A stretch of 64,000 nucleotides of DNA from Novosphingobium arvoryzae (GTDB taxonomy: Bacteria; Pseudomonadota; Alphaproteobacteria; Sphingomonadales; Sphingomonadaceae). The stretch lies in the NCBI RefSeq assembly GCF_014652615.1, contig NZ_BMZD01000001.1, forward strand, positions 145,962 to 209,961, read 5' to 3'. Under the pieces are notes generated by a model. It saw only the letters and a list, made by a program, of their open reading frames with translations. It was not told the DNA's origin and ran no database searches. A program made the position numbers and the translations under genes. Of the stretch, positions 43,839 to 52,433 are shown in pieces. The first letter of the stretch is position 1, and each line of letters opens with the position of its first letter.

Positions 43839-44375
43839 ATGGCGATGTCAGTAGGCGGCGCCGGCGGCGATGAGAAGCCGATGTCGGAAATCAACACCAC
43901 GCCCCTCGTGGACGTGATGCTGGTGCTTCTGATCATCTTCCTCATCGCGGTTCCGGTCGCGATCCAGACGATCCAGAAGCTGAAGATCCCCGTCATTGTC
44001 TCGCAGGAGTCCAAGGACAAGGTCGAGAACCTGCTCCTGACCGTGAGCACCACCGACGCTGCTGGTCGCAGCGCAGGTGACCCGGGGTTCGAAGGGGCCA
44101 ACCTGGGCGGTGATTGCCGGATCTATTTCAACAACATCACGCCGGTCGATTCGAACGAACTGCGTGACCAGGCCTTCAAGCGGCTCGACAGCATCGTGAA
44201 GCGTGCCGGCGGCCCCGAAGCGCTGCGCGACAATCCGGAACTCATTCCGGAAGTGCACATTCGTGGTGACGTGAACGCTCCGTGGCGCTGCGTGGCTGGT
44301 GCGATCTACAACGTGCAGATCTCCGGCTACCCGACCGTCGGGTTCATTTCGACCCCGGTCGATCCCAACGGCTAA
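43839..44375 (+). CDS. exbD: ExbD, biopolymer transport protein (first copy)
   Basis: A 178-aa protein with one N-terminal transmembrane helix (about residues 20-42, 'NTTPLVDVMLVLLIIFLIAVPVAI', with the conserved Asp that carries protons) and a periplasmic domain ending 'VAGAIYNVQISGYPTVGFI'. The domain holds a longer loop ('DAAGRSAGDPGFEGANLGGDCRIYFNN') than the second copy. It is paired with a second exbD 34 bases downstream. AGGAT lies eight bases before the ATG. Confidence 0.93.
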   Translation: MAMSVGGAGGDEKPMSEINTTPLVDVMLVLLIIFLIAVPVAIQTIQKLKIPVIVSQESKDKVENLLLTVSTTDAAGRSAGDPGFEGANLGGDCRIYFNNITPVDSNELRDQAFKRLDSIVKRAGGPEALRDNPELIPEVHIRGDVNAPWRCVAGAIYNVQISGYPTVGFISTPVDPNG

Positions 44376-44409
44376 GCCCGGCCTGACCAGACTTTAGGAG
44401 TAAACCACC

Positions 44410-44865
44410 ATGGCAATGTCAGCCGGCAGCGATGATGGCGAACCGATGATGGAAATGAACACGACGCCGCTTATCGACGTCATGCTCGTTCTGCTCATCA
44501 TGTTCATCATCACCATTCCCGTGGCGACCCACGCGATCAACATCGATCTGCCGTCGCCCGCCCCCGTCACCCCTGACGTTCCGATCGAACGCCAGAAGAA
44601 CAAGCTGGTCATCATGCCGAACAGCGACATTCTCTGGAACGGCGCTTCGATCACCACGAACCAGCTGGTGACGGTGCTTCAGGCTACCCTGGCGATCAAG
44701 CCGGAACCGGAACTCCAGTTCCAGCCCGATCCGCAGGCTCCGTATGAAACTTCGGCCAACGTGCTGAACATCATCAAGGGCTCCGGGGTGACCGCATTCG
44801 GATTCGTCGGCAACGAACAGTATTCCGAATTCAGCAAGTCGGAAACGGCTCCGAACGCCCAGTAA
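44410..44865 (+). CDS. exbD: ExbD, biopolymer transport protein (second copy)
   Basis: A 151-aa ExbD with transmembrane helix at about residues 17-38 ('NTTPLIDVMLVLLIMFIITIPVAT', with the proton-carrying Asp) and a periplasmic domain ('DVPIERQKNKLVIMPNSDILWNG', 'ETSANVLNIIKGSGVTAFGFVGNEQY'). Tandem exbD genes are common in this order; the two copies may form a heterodimer or serve different partners. It is the last gene of the operon and is followed by a strong terminator. Confidence 0.94.
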   Translation: MAMSAGSDDGEPMMEMNTTPLIDVMLVLLIMFIITIPVATHAINIDLPSPAPVTPDVPIERQKNKLVIMPNSDILWNGASITTNQLVTVLQATLAIKPEPELQFQPDPQAPYETSANVLNIIKGSGVTAFGFVGNEQYSEFSKSETAPNAQ

Positions 44866-44898
44866 TCCCCTCGGGGACTACGGACCGAACGGACTGAG

Positions 44899-44924
44899 GG
44901 GGGCGGTGAAAACCGCCCCCTTTT
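44899..44924 (+). terminator. Intrinsic terminator of the tonB-exbBDD operon
   Basis: A 9-bp stem GGGGGCGGT / ACCGCCCCC with a GAAA tetraloop followed by TTTTCC, 33 bases after the second exbD stop. Confidence 0.9.
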
Positions 44925-44939
44925 CCTGTCTGGGGCCCC

Positions 44940-47423
44940 TCAGTCGTCTTCTGGTGGCGGCTCGACCCAATCATCGGCCCTGTCATCGGATGGAGCGGAC
45001 ATGGCGCGCGCCGCCAGGCTTTCCGCTTCGACCAGCAAGTCGTCGTCGGCGCTGCCCTGCGGCAGGCTTTCACGCCCGATCATCACCAGCAGCGGCACCG
45101 CCAGCGGGCTGACCCGGTCCAGCACGACGTGGTGCAGTTCGCGCTCGGCCCGCTCCAGCACACCGGCCAGTCGGCCCACATCCGTCATCCGCTCGCGCGC
45201 ATCGGCCCAGGCTGCCTCGATCAGCAAATGGTCCGGCTCGTACTTGCGCAGGACGTCATAGATCAGGTCGGTCGAAAACGTGACCTGCCGCCCGGTCTTG
45301 CGCTTGCCCGGGTGATGGCGTTCGACCAGCCCCGCGATCACCGCGACTTCCCGAAAGGCCCGGCGCAGCAAATAGCTGTCCTGGACCCAGTCCACGAACT
45401 CGTCGGTCAGGATATCGGGTGAAAGCAAGGCGCCCGGATCGTCCACCGGCCGCACGCTCCACACTGCAAAGCCGTAATCGTTGGCCACGAAACCGAGCGG
45501 TCCGAGGCCGCGATTCTCCATCCGCCGGGTCACCAGCATCGCGAGCGATTGATGCGCCGGCCAGCCTTCGAACGTGTGGAACACGGTGTAGTGCCGCTCC
45601 CGTTCCGGAAAGCTTTCCACCAGCAAGCGTCCCGGCCGGGGCAAGGCCGAGCGCCAGTCCTGCATTTCCAGCCATTCCCGCACATCGTCGGGAAACCGGC
45701 CCCATCCGGCGCGGTCCGCCAGCATGGCCTGAACCCGGTCCGCGAGGTGCGTCGTCAAGGGCATCCGCGCGCCCATGTAGCTGGGTATCTGGCCGGTCTT
45801 GCGCGCGGCGCGGACCACCAGCTCGGTTTCGCGCATGGCCTCCACTTCCAGGTCCAGCCCGGCAAACCGGAACGTCGCGCCGGGCGACAGGCTGGCGGCG
45901 AAGCTCTCCTCGACCCGGCCCAGCGACCGCCCGTTGCGAAAGCGCACCTCGACCATTTCGGTGTCGAGGATGATCCCGGCATTGAGCCGGTGCCGCGCTG
46001 CCTGATCCGGGTGCGTCAGCCGCCACAGGCCGTCCCGGCCCAGCACGATCCGCTGGAACCGGTCATAGGCCTTCAGGGCATAGCCCCCGGTTGCGACGAA
46101 CTGCAGCACTCGTTCCCACAGGGCCGGATCGACCCACTGATAGGCCACCGCCGACCGCACCTGCGCAAGCAGGTCTCCCCCGTCGAACGGCCCGGCGCAG
46201 GCGGTGGCCATCACGTGCTGCGCAAGCACGTCCAGCGCGCCGGGGCGGAAGCCCTCCCCATCGCGCTGGCCGGCCTCGACCGCGTCGAGCGCTGCCATCG
46301 CCTCCAGAAACTCGAAGCGGTTGCCCGGCGCCAGCAGCGCCCGGCTGGGGCAATCGAGCCGGTGGTTGGCCCGCCCGATCCGCTGGAGCAGCCGCGACGA
46401 GCCCTTGGGCGCGCCCATCTGCACGACGAGATCGACGTCGCCCCAATCCACGCCGAGGTCGAGACTGGCCGTCGCCACCAGCGCCCGCAATCGTCCATCG
46501 GCCATCGCGCTTTCTACCTTGCGCCGCGCTTCCTTCGACAGCGAACCGTGGTGAATGCCGATCGGCAGGTGATCCTCGTTCGCATCCCACAACTGCTGAA
46601 AGATCAGTTCGGCCAGGAAGCGGGTGTTGCAGAACACCAGCGTGGTGCGGTTTGCCTTGATCGCATCATACAGCTGCGGGACGGCCCAGGCGGCGGCATG
46701 GCCGCCCCACGGCACGCGGGCACTGTCCGGCAGCAGGATCGCAACGTCCGGCGGCGCGCCGGCCTCCCCTTCAACCAGCGCGACATCGCCCACCACCCCG
46801 CCGGGGGCCAGCCAGCGCTGGTAGTCCGCCGGATCGGCGACTGTGGCCGACAGCGCGGCGCGGCGCATCGCCGGTGCCAGGGCCTGCAACCGTGCCATTG
46901 CCAGGGCCAGCAGATCCCCCCGCTTGCCATTGGCAAACGCGTGCACTTCATCGATCACCACCCGCTGCAGGCTGGCGAACATGGCCGCGCTTTCGGGGTA
47001 GCTCAGCAGCAGCGAGAGCGATTCGGGCGTCGTCAGCAGGATATGCGGCGGGTTGGCGCGCTGGCGGGCCTTGCGGTCCGATGGCGTGTCGCCGCTGCGG
47101 GTTTCGACCCGGATCGGCAGACCCAGTTCCGCAATCGGCGTCATCAGGTTGCGCTGCACATCGTGCGCCAGCGCCTTCAGCGGGGAAACATAGAGCGTGT
47201 GCAGCCCATCGGGCGGCGCTGCATGGGAAAGCCGTTCGGGCGTGAAGGCGGCCAGCGTCGGCAGGAACCCGGCCAGCGTCTTGCCCGCGCCGGTATCGGC
47301 CACCAGCAACGCGTGCCGCCCCGCATCTGCCGCTGCCAGCATCTCGAGCTGGTGCCGCCGGACCCGCCAGCCGCGGGCAGTGAACCAGTCAGCCAGCGAG
47401 GCGGGAAGCGATGCACGGGACAT
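44940..47423 (-). CDS. Lhr-like DEXH-box helicase (ligase-associated DNA damage response type)
   Basis: An 827-aa superfamily 2 helicase. Walker A 'VADTGAGKTLAGFLPTL' (about residues 43-58), 'VIDEVHAFANGKRGD' (DEVH box), 'SATVADPADYQRWL' (motif III), 'RRLLQ/RIGRANH' (motif VI). The C-terminal winged-helix and Lhr-core regions follow. Size and order match the ligase-associated DEXH helicase family (TIGR04121), usually beside an ATP-dependent DNA ligase and a nuclease; none is seen here, so the partners may lie elsewhere. The ATG at 47423 fits the usual start. Confidence 0.93.
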   Translation of the reverse strand: MSRASLPASLADWFTARGWRVRRHQLEMLAAADAGRHALLVADTGAGKTLAGFLPTLAAFTPERLSHAAPPDGLHTLYVSPLKALAHDVQRNLMTPIAELGLPIRVETRSGDTPSDRKARQRANPPHILLTTPESLSLLLSYPESAAMFASLQRVVIDEVHAFANGKRGDLLALAMARLQALAPAMRRAALSATVADPADYQRWLAPGGVVGDVALVEGEAGAPPDVAILLPDSARVPWGGHAAAWAVPQLYDAIKANRTTLVFCNTRFLAELIFQQLWDANEDHLPIGIHHGSLSKEARRKVESAMADGRLRALVATASLDLGVDWGDVDLVVQMGAPKGSSRLLQRIGRANHRLDCPSRALLAPGNRFEFLEAMAALDAVEAGQRDGEGFRPGALDVLAQHVMATACAGPFDGGDLLAQVRSAVAYQWVDPALWERVLQFVATGGYALKAYDRFQRIVLGRDGLWRLTHPDQAARHRLNAGIILDTEMVEVRFRNGRSLGRVEESFAASLSPGATFRFAGLDLEVEAMRETELVVRAARKTGQIPSYMGARMPLTTHLADRVQAMLADRAGWGRFPDDVREWLEMQDWRSALPRPGRLLVESFPERERHYTVFHTFEGWPAHQSLAMLVTRRMENRGLGPLGFVANDYGFAVWSVRPVDDPGALLSPDILTDEFVDWVQDSYLLRRAFREVAVIAGLVERHHPGKRKTGRQVTFSTDLIYDVLRKYEPDHLLIEAAWADARERMTDVGRLAGVLERAERELHHVVLDRVSPLAVPLLVMIGRESLPQGSADDDLLVEAESLAARAMSAPSDDRADDWVEPPPEDD

Positions 47424-47519
47424 GCACCGCACCCTGCCGTCCGGCGACGGCCGAGGCAACAGCGATCCGGCCATGCAAAGCCCCTTCCATCGCCGCGCCG
47501 CGCCTGCCATCAGCGGGTG

Positions 47520-48794
47520 ATGGAACTCGGGACTCTGCTGGCCGACCCGGCCCTGACCGCGATCGGCCTGGCCCTGGCGCTGGGCCTGCTGGTGGGCGTG
47601 CAGCGGGGCTGGGCGCTGCGGGCCGAGCAGGATGGCGCCCGCTTTGCCGGGATTCGCACATTTGGCCTGCTGGGGCTGGCCGGTGGCATCGCCGGGGCAC
47701 TGCAACAGCGGGCCGAAGGGCTGGCGACCGTGCTGCTGGCCGCCACCGGCGCGCTGGTGGTGATGGGATACTGGCGCAGCACCCAGCGCAACCCGTCGAT
47801 CAGCGGCACGGCCAGCCTCGTGGGTCTGCTGACGCTGGCCTGCGGCTTTCTGGCCGGTAGCAGCAGCTTTGCCCTGGCCAGCGCGGCCACCGGGGTGATG
47901 GTCATGATCCTGGCGATGCGCAACCAGTTGCACGGCTGGGTTGGCGCGCTGGACGAACGCGAAGTGCTCGCCATTGCCCGCTTCGCCCTGATCGCGCTGG
48001 TCATCCTGCCGCTGCTGCCAAACACGCCGTTCGGCCCCTATGATGCATGGCGCCCGCGCGAGTTGTGGATGGTGGTGGTGCTGGTCTGCGGCTTTTCGCT
48101 GGCCGGTTACGTCGCGGCCAAGCGGCTGGGCGAATCGCAGGCGACGCTGGCCACCGCCGCGGCCGGGGCTGTGGTATCTTCCACCGCGGTCACCGCGGCG
48201 CTGGCCAGCCAGCTGCGCGGGGGCGACGGGGACCGGGCCGTGCTCAACGCCGGAATCGCGCTGGCTTCAGCCGTGATGTTTGCGCGGGTGATCGTCCTGA
48301 CCGGGGCGCTGGCAGGTTTTGCCCTGCCGACGCTGGCGTTGTGGGCGACTCCAGGGATGCTGGTCAGCCTGATCGGCACTGCGTGGCTGATCCGCCGCCG
48401 ACAGGACGGTACCCATGCGGGCGGCGCGGCGACGACGCTGCGCAATCCCTTTGCGATCAAGCCCGCGCTGGTGCTGATGGTGCTGGTCATGGTGCTCAGC
48501 GTGGTCGCGCACTGGGTGCTGGAACGTTACGGCGATGCCGGGCTGGCGACCGTGCTGGCCCTGTCGGGCATGGTCGATGTCGATTCGGCGATCATTACCA
48601 TGGGGCACCTGCCTTCGGGCGCGATTGCGCCGCAGATCGCCGCGCTGGTGCTGATGCCGCCGATCCTGCTGAACACGCTGGTCAAGGCGGGGGCTGCGCT
48701 CGGCATGGCCGGGTGGCGGCAGGCCTGGCCGGGGGCGGTGGTCATGGCGGCAAGCTGCATTGCCGCGCTGGGGGCGCTGCCCTGGCTGATCTAG
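47520..48794 (+). CDS. MgtC/SapB and DUF4010 membrane protein
   Basis: A 424-aa polytopic membrane protein. The N-terminal MgtC-like part ('LALALGLLVGVQRGWALRAEQDGARFAGIRTFGLLGLAGGIAGAL') precedes a DUF4010-type region with many helices, including 'GESQATLATAAAGAVVSSTAVTAALASQ' and 'LATVLALSGMVDVDSAIITMGHL'. Function is not established for this group; MgtC relatives act in magnesium or virulence physiology. The ATG overlaps a GTG/TGA junction; a 47517 GTG is also possible. The frame stays open far upstream but antisense to the helicase, which is a shadow. Confidence 0.88.
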   Translation: MELGTLLADPALTAIGLALALGLLVGVQRGWALRAEQDGARFAGIRTFGLLGLAGGIAGALQQRAEGLATVLLAATGALVVMGYWRSTQRNPSISGTASLVGLLTLACGFLAGSSSFALASAATGVMVMILAMRNQLHGWVGALDEREVLAIARFALIALVILPLLPNTPFGPYDAWRPRELWMVVVLVCGFSLAGYVAAKRLGESQATLATAAAGAVVSSTAVTAALASQLRGGDGDRAVLNAGIALASAVMFARVIVLTGALAGFALPTLALWATPGMLVSLIGTAWLIRRRQDGTHAGGAATTLRNPFAIKPALVLMVLVMVLSVVAHWVLERYGDAGLATVLALSGMVDVDSAIITMGHLPSGAIAPQIAALVLMPPILLNTLVKAGAALGMAGWRQAWPGAVVMAASCIAALGALPWLI

Positions 48795-50194
48795 TGCGCC
48801 ACTTGCGGCCCGCGCGATACGCCTGACTGCGCAAGCTGCGCGTCCACATCGACCAGCAATCGCTCCAGTCCGGCCTGATCCCGGCTTTCGGCGCGGACCA
48901 CCAGCACGTCCTGGGTGTTCGACGCGCGCAGCAGCCACCAGCCATCGGGCGTGGTGACGCGCACCCCGTCGATCGGGTTGACCCGCGCACCCGCCTGTTC
49001 CAGCCGGTCGCGGACTTCGTCCACCACCGCGAACTTGCGGACGTCGTCCACCTGAAAGCGCAGCTCGGGCGTATTGACCACTTCGGGAATGGCCCCGCGC
49101 AAGTCGGTGACCGAGCGTCCCAGCCGGACCGAGGCCGCGATCAGCCGCACGGCGGCATAGAGCGCGTCGTCAAATCCATAGTAATCATCGGCAAAACAGA
49201 CGTGCCCGGTCATCTCGCCGCCCAGCGGGGCGGAAATTCGTTTCATTTCGGATTTAATCAGGCTGTGTCCGGTTTTCCACATATAGGGATTACCACCGAG
49301 CGTAGAGATCCGGTCGAATAACACTCCCGATGCCTTCACATCCCCGACAATCGTGGATCCCGGCAGGCGCGTCAGGAGGTCTTCGGCGTAGATCATGAGC
49401 AGCTGGTCACCCCAGATTACCCGCCCGGCAGCGTCGACCGCGCCGATCCGGTCGCCGTCGCCATCGAAAGCCACGCCAAAATGGAGTGACTTGGCCGCGA
49501 CGAGCGCCCGCAGATCGTCCAGATTTCGCTCTACCGTAGGATCTGGATGATGGTTCGGGAACGTCCCATCCACTTGGGTGAAGAGCAGATGGTGTTCGCC
49601 AGGAAGCTGTTGCGTCAAACGTTCGAGGGCGGGGCCGGCGGCCCCGTTGCCCGCGTCCCAGCCGATCCGAAATCGGGCCAGCGCATCGAGGCTGATCCCG
49701 TGCAGCCCGGCAGCCAGGCGATCGACATAAGCGCCGAGGACATCGCGGTGCTCATGGCGTCCCTGTCCAGCCAGCCAGTCGCCCGTGGCGGCCAGGCTAC
49801 CGAGGTGCTGGAGATCGTCTCCGAACACCGGAAGGCCCCCAAGTACTATCTTGAAGCCATTGTGATCTGCGGGATTGTGGCTGCCGGTTACCTGAATGCC
49901 GCCCTGCACATCTGGTAAGGTCGCTTCGGCGTAATACAGCATCGGCGTCGGCCCCAGGCCGATCCGCACGGCATCGACGCCACTGGCGTTCAGACCCGCA
50001 ACTAGGGCTTCTTCCAGTTCCGGCGAGCTGACCCGCCCGTCGCGCCCCACCACCACTGCCTGCCCACCGGCGCGGCGCACCAGCGTGGCAAAGCTGCGGC
50101 CGATGGCATGGGCATCGTCCGGGCCCAGCGTTTGCCCCACCACGCCGCGCACATCGTATTCGCGCAGGATCGAGCGGTGGAACCGGTGGGCCAC
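48791..50194 (-). CDS. Phosphomannomutase/phosphoglucomutase
   Basis: A 467-aa alpha-D-phosphohexomutase interconverting hexose 1- and 6-phosphates, for sugar-nucleotide and envelope polysaccharide synthesis. The phosphoserine loop 'VTGSHNPADHNGFK' (about residues 101-114), the metal loop 'FDGDGDRIGAVD' (about 239-250) and the sugar loop 'GGEMTGHVCF' are present; the C-terminal phosphate site 'RASNTQDVLVVRAES' follows. The start is a GTG, two bases after the DnaJ-like gene. Named manB/pgmG in some genomes; I leave the symbol blank. Confidence 0.94.
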   Translation of the reverse strand: MAHRFHRSILREYDVRGVVGQTLGPDDAHAIGRSFATLVRRAGGQAVVVGRDGRVSSPELEEALVAGLNASGVDAVRIGLGPTPMLYYAEATLPDVQGGIQVTGSHNPADHNGFKIVLGGLPVFGDDLQHLGSLAATGDWLAGQGRHEHRDVLGAYVDRLAAGLHGISLDALARFRIGWDAGNGAAGPALERLTQQLPGEHHLLFTQVDGTFPNHHPDPTVERNLDDLRALVAAKSLHFGVAFDGDGDRIGAVDAAGRVIWGDQLLMIYAEDLLTRLPGSTIVGDVKASGVLFDRISTLGGNPYMWKTGHSLIKSEMKRISAPLGGEMTGHVCFADDYYGFDDALYAAVRLIAASVRLGRSVTDLRGAIPEVVNTPELRFQVDDVRKFAVVDEVRDRLEQAGARVNPIDGVRVTTPDGWWLLRASNTQDVLVVRAESRDQAGLERLLVDVDAQLAQSGVSRGPQVAH

Positions 50195-50196
50195 GA

Positions 50197-50487
50197 TCAG
50201 CCGCGCAGTTGCCGGTCAATCCGGTCCAGCAGCAGGTCGCGCGCGGCGTTGGCGGCGTGGACCTGTTCGTTCGTGCCGCCCCGGTCCGGGTGGACGCGGG
50301 CGATCAGGCGGCGGTGCGCGTCGATGATCGCCTCGCGCGAGGCGGTGCGCTCAACCCCCAGCAGGGCGCGGGCCTGGGCCTCTTTCTGGGCGCGTTCCGA
50401 TTCCCGCCAGAGCTGCCACGGCCATTTGCCGGTGAAGATGCGGCAGGCCAGCACGGCCAGCGCTGCCAGCAGCAGGATCCGGCCCAT
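50197..50487 (-). CDS. Membrane-anchored J-domain protein
   Basis: A 96-aa protein: N-terminal transmembrane helix (residues 3-17), then 'ARALLGVERTASREAIIDAHRRLIARVHPDRGGTNEQVHAANAARDLLL', a J-domain with the HPD tripeptide ('HPDRGG') and the usual helices II and III. It would recruit DnaK to the membrane. It lies between mipZ and the phosphomutase, with short gaps, on the same strand. A very similar small J-protein beside mipZ-like genes is seen in sphingomonads. Confidence 0.85.
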   Translation of the reverse strand: MGRILLLAALAVLACRIFTGKWPWQLWRESERAQKEAQARALLGVERTASREAIIDAHRRLIARVHPDRGGTNEQVHAANAARDLLLDRIDRQLRG

Positions 50488-50493
50488 GCCGGG

Positions 50494-51342
50494 TCAGGCC
50501 CCGGTCGCCGGGGCCAGCGCCAGTTCGGGCTGGGTGGTGCGCGGCATCGGCAGGTTCAGCCCCTGCAGCAAGGCGCGCAGTTCCTGCCGTGCGACGAGGT
50601 GGCTGGTTCCCAGTTCGCCGAGGTGGCCCTTGTCCAGCAGGGTCAGGCCCGACGGGAACAGCTCGCGATAGATCACGCGTTCGGACAGGCCGTTGGCAAC
50701 GCGGAAGCCGACCCGCTTGGACAATTCGGTCAGGGCGCTGTCGAGGCGGCGCATGTTGCGCGCTTCGGTGTGCTGGGTGCGGTTGCGGACCACGACCCAG
50801 TCCATTTCGCGGCGGTTGTCCTTGATGGTGGCCATTGCCCGCTTCTTGCGCGCTTCCCAGATCAGTTCGGCATAGAATGACAGCCGCCGGACCTTGAAGG
50901 TTTCGGCATCGACCTGCCCGATCAGGTCGAAGTCCACAAAGCTGTCGTTCAGCGGGGTGACCAGCGTATCGGCACCGGTTGCCACGTGCCGGGCAAATTC
51001 ATCGTCGCGGCCGGGGGTGTCGAAGATCAGGAAATCGACGTCCGCGCTCATCTGCGCGGTCAGCGCGTCGAGCTCCTCGATCGTGGTGCCGTTGAACACC
51101 GCGAATTTCGCGTTGGGCAGCGTGATCTCGCGCCGCCGTTCCGTTTCGCTGCGGTTTTCCAGATAGCGGTGCAGGGTGCGCTGGCGCGGGTCGAGGTCGA
51201 TCGCGGCCACGCGCGCACCCTGATAGGCCAGCGCAATGGCGACGTGGACCGCGGTGGTCGACTTGCCCGTCCCGCCCTTTTCATTGGCGAACACGATTCG
51301 ATGCGGCGTGCTGGCACTGGACGTGGTGGGGGCGTTTGACAC
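50494..51342 (-). CDS. mipZ: MipZ-like division-plane positioning ATPase
   Basis: A 282-aa ParA/MinD-family ATPase that in Caulobacter forms a bipolar gradient to restrict FtsZ to mid-cell. Deviant Walker A 'NEKGGTGKSTTAVH' (about residues 20-33), 'AAIDLDPRQRTLHRYLENR', and Walker B 'DFLIFDTPGRDDEFARH' are present; the family pattern 'LLDKGHLGELGTSHLVARQELR' near the C-terminus is typical. The GTG at 51342 has GGGAA at usable distance; a TTG seven codons upstream is possible. Divergent from panC. Confidence 0.93.
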   Translation of the reverse strand: MSNAPTTSSASTPHRIVFANEKGGTGKSTTAVHVAIALAYQGARVAAIDLDPRQRTLHRYLENRSETERRREITLPNAKFAVFNGTTIEELDALTAQMSADVDFLIFDTPGRDDEFARHVATGADTLVTPLNDSFVDFDLIGQVDAETFKVRRLSFYAELIWEARKKRAMATIKDNRREMDWVVVRNRTQHTEARNMRRLDSALTELSKRVGFRVANGLSERVIYRELFPSGLTLLDKGHLGELGTSHLVARQELRALLQGLNLPMPRTTQPELALAPATGA

Positions 51343-51434
51343 TTGGGGTTCCCGGTTCTTCAAAGGTTGCTGCGAACGCCCGCCTGCGGCAAGGGCGCTG
51401 TTCGGTAACCGGCTTTATCCAAGGGGAATCGCGC

Positions 51435-52283
51435 GTGCAAACCATCAGCCAGCTTGTTCCACTGCGCAGTGCGGTCGATGCGCTGCGGGCCGATGGTCCG
51501 TTGGCCCTGGTGCCGACGATGGGGGCGCTGCACGAAGGCCACCTGACGCTGGTGCGCGAGGCGCGCAAACGCGCGGCCCACGTGGCCGTGTCGATCTTCG
51601 TCAACCCGCGCCAGTTCGGCCCGAACGAGGATCTGGACGCCTATCCGCGCCAGCTGGCCCGCGATTCGGCGCTGCTGGAGGCCGAAGGCGTCAGCCTGCT
51701 GTGGGCGCCGACGGTGGAGGCGATGTATCCGGCCGGCTATGCCACCAACATTTCGGTCAGCGGGGTCAGCGACGGACTGTGCGGGGCGGCGCGGCCCGGC
51801 CATTTCGATGGCGTGGCAACCGTGGTGTGCAAGCTGTTCAACCAGGTCCGGCCCGACATGGCGCTGTTCGGGGAAAAGGACTGGCAGCAGCTGGCGGTGA
51901 TCCGGCGCATGGCCCGCGATCTGGATCTGACCGCGCCGCATGTCGATGCGATCATCGGTGTGCCGACCGTGCGCGAAGCCGATGGCCTGGCGATGAGCTC
52001 GCGCAACGCCTACCTCGATGCGGACCAGCGCGCGCAGGCGGCCTGCCTGCCGCGGGCGATGCAGGCGGCGATCGCGGCGATGCGCGGCGGCACGGCCTAT
52101 GCGGCGGCGCTTGATGCGCTGCGGGCCGATCTGCTGGCGGGCGGGTTTCACACGGTCGATTATGCCGAAGTGCGCGGGTCGGACAGCATCGCGCTGCTGG
52201 ATGGTCCCGGCAGCGAGGCCGGGCGGCTGTTCGTGGCGGCGCGGATCGGCTCGACCCGGCTGATCGACAACCAGCCTGTCTGA
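51435..52283 (+). CDS. panC: PanC, pantothenate synthetase
   Basis: A 282-aa ligase joining pantoate and beta-alanine, the last step of pantothenate (CoA precursor) synthesis. 'LVPTMGALHEGHLTLV' (about residues 27-42, HIGH-like), 'VSIFVNPRQFGPNEDLDAYPR', 'FGEKDWQQLAVIRR' and 'GLAMSSRNAYL' are all family hallmarks. The GTG at 51435 follows AAGGGGAATC. The frame is open upstream but lies over the divergent mipZ 5' region. panB is not nearby. Confidence 0.96.
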   Translation: MQTISQLVPLRSAVDALRADGPLALVPTMGALHEGHLTLVREARKRAAHVAVSIFVNPRQFGPNEDLDAYPRQLARDSALLEAEGVSLLWAPTVEAMYPAGYATNISVSGVSDGLCGAARPGHFDGVATVVCKLFNQVRPDMALFGEKDWQQLAVIRRMARDLDLTAPHVDAIIGVPTVREADGLAMSSRNAYLDADQRAQAACLPRAMQAAIAAMRGGTAYAAALDALRADLLAGGFHTVDYAEVRGSDSIALLDGPGSEAGRLFVAARIGSTRLIDNQPV

Positions 52284-52433
52284 ACTGGCCGGTTCGGGCA
52301 AGTCGGGCGCGCTGGCGCAATTTTGCAAGCCAAGCGTCTGGAGACGGGTTACAATTGGCCGATTGGGTCGCGCCCAAGTCCAAGAGGGGGGAAGCCTAAC
52401 GGGGTGCCGCCCGCAGGAGTGATGGAGATTTTC

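Noticed and set aside
45549..47519. A very long open frame on the plus strand antisense to the helicase, in frame with the MgtC gene
   Set aside because: It is Arg/Pro/Gly-rich without domains; the MgtC protein has its own start at 47520. Treated as a shadow.
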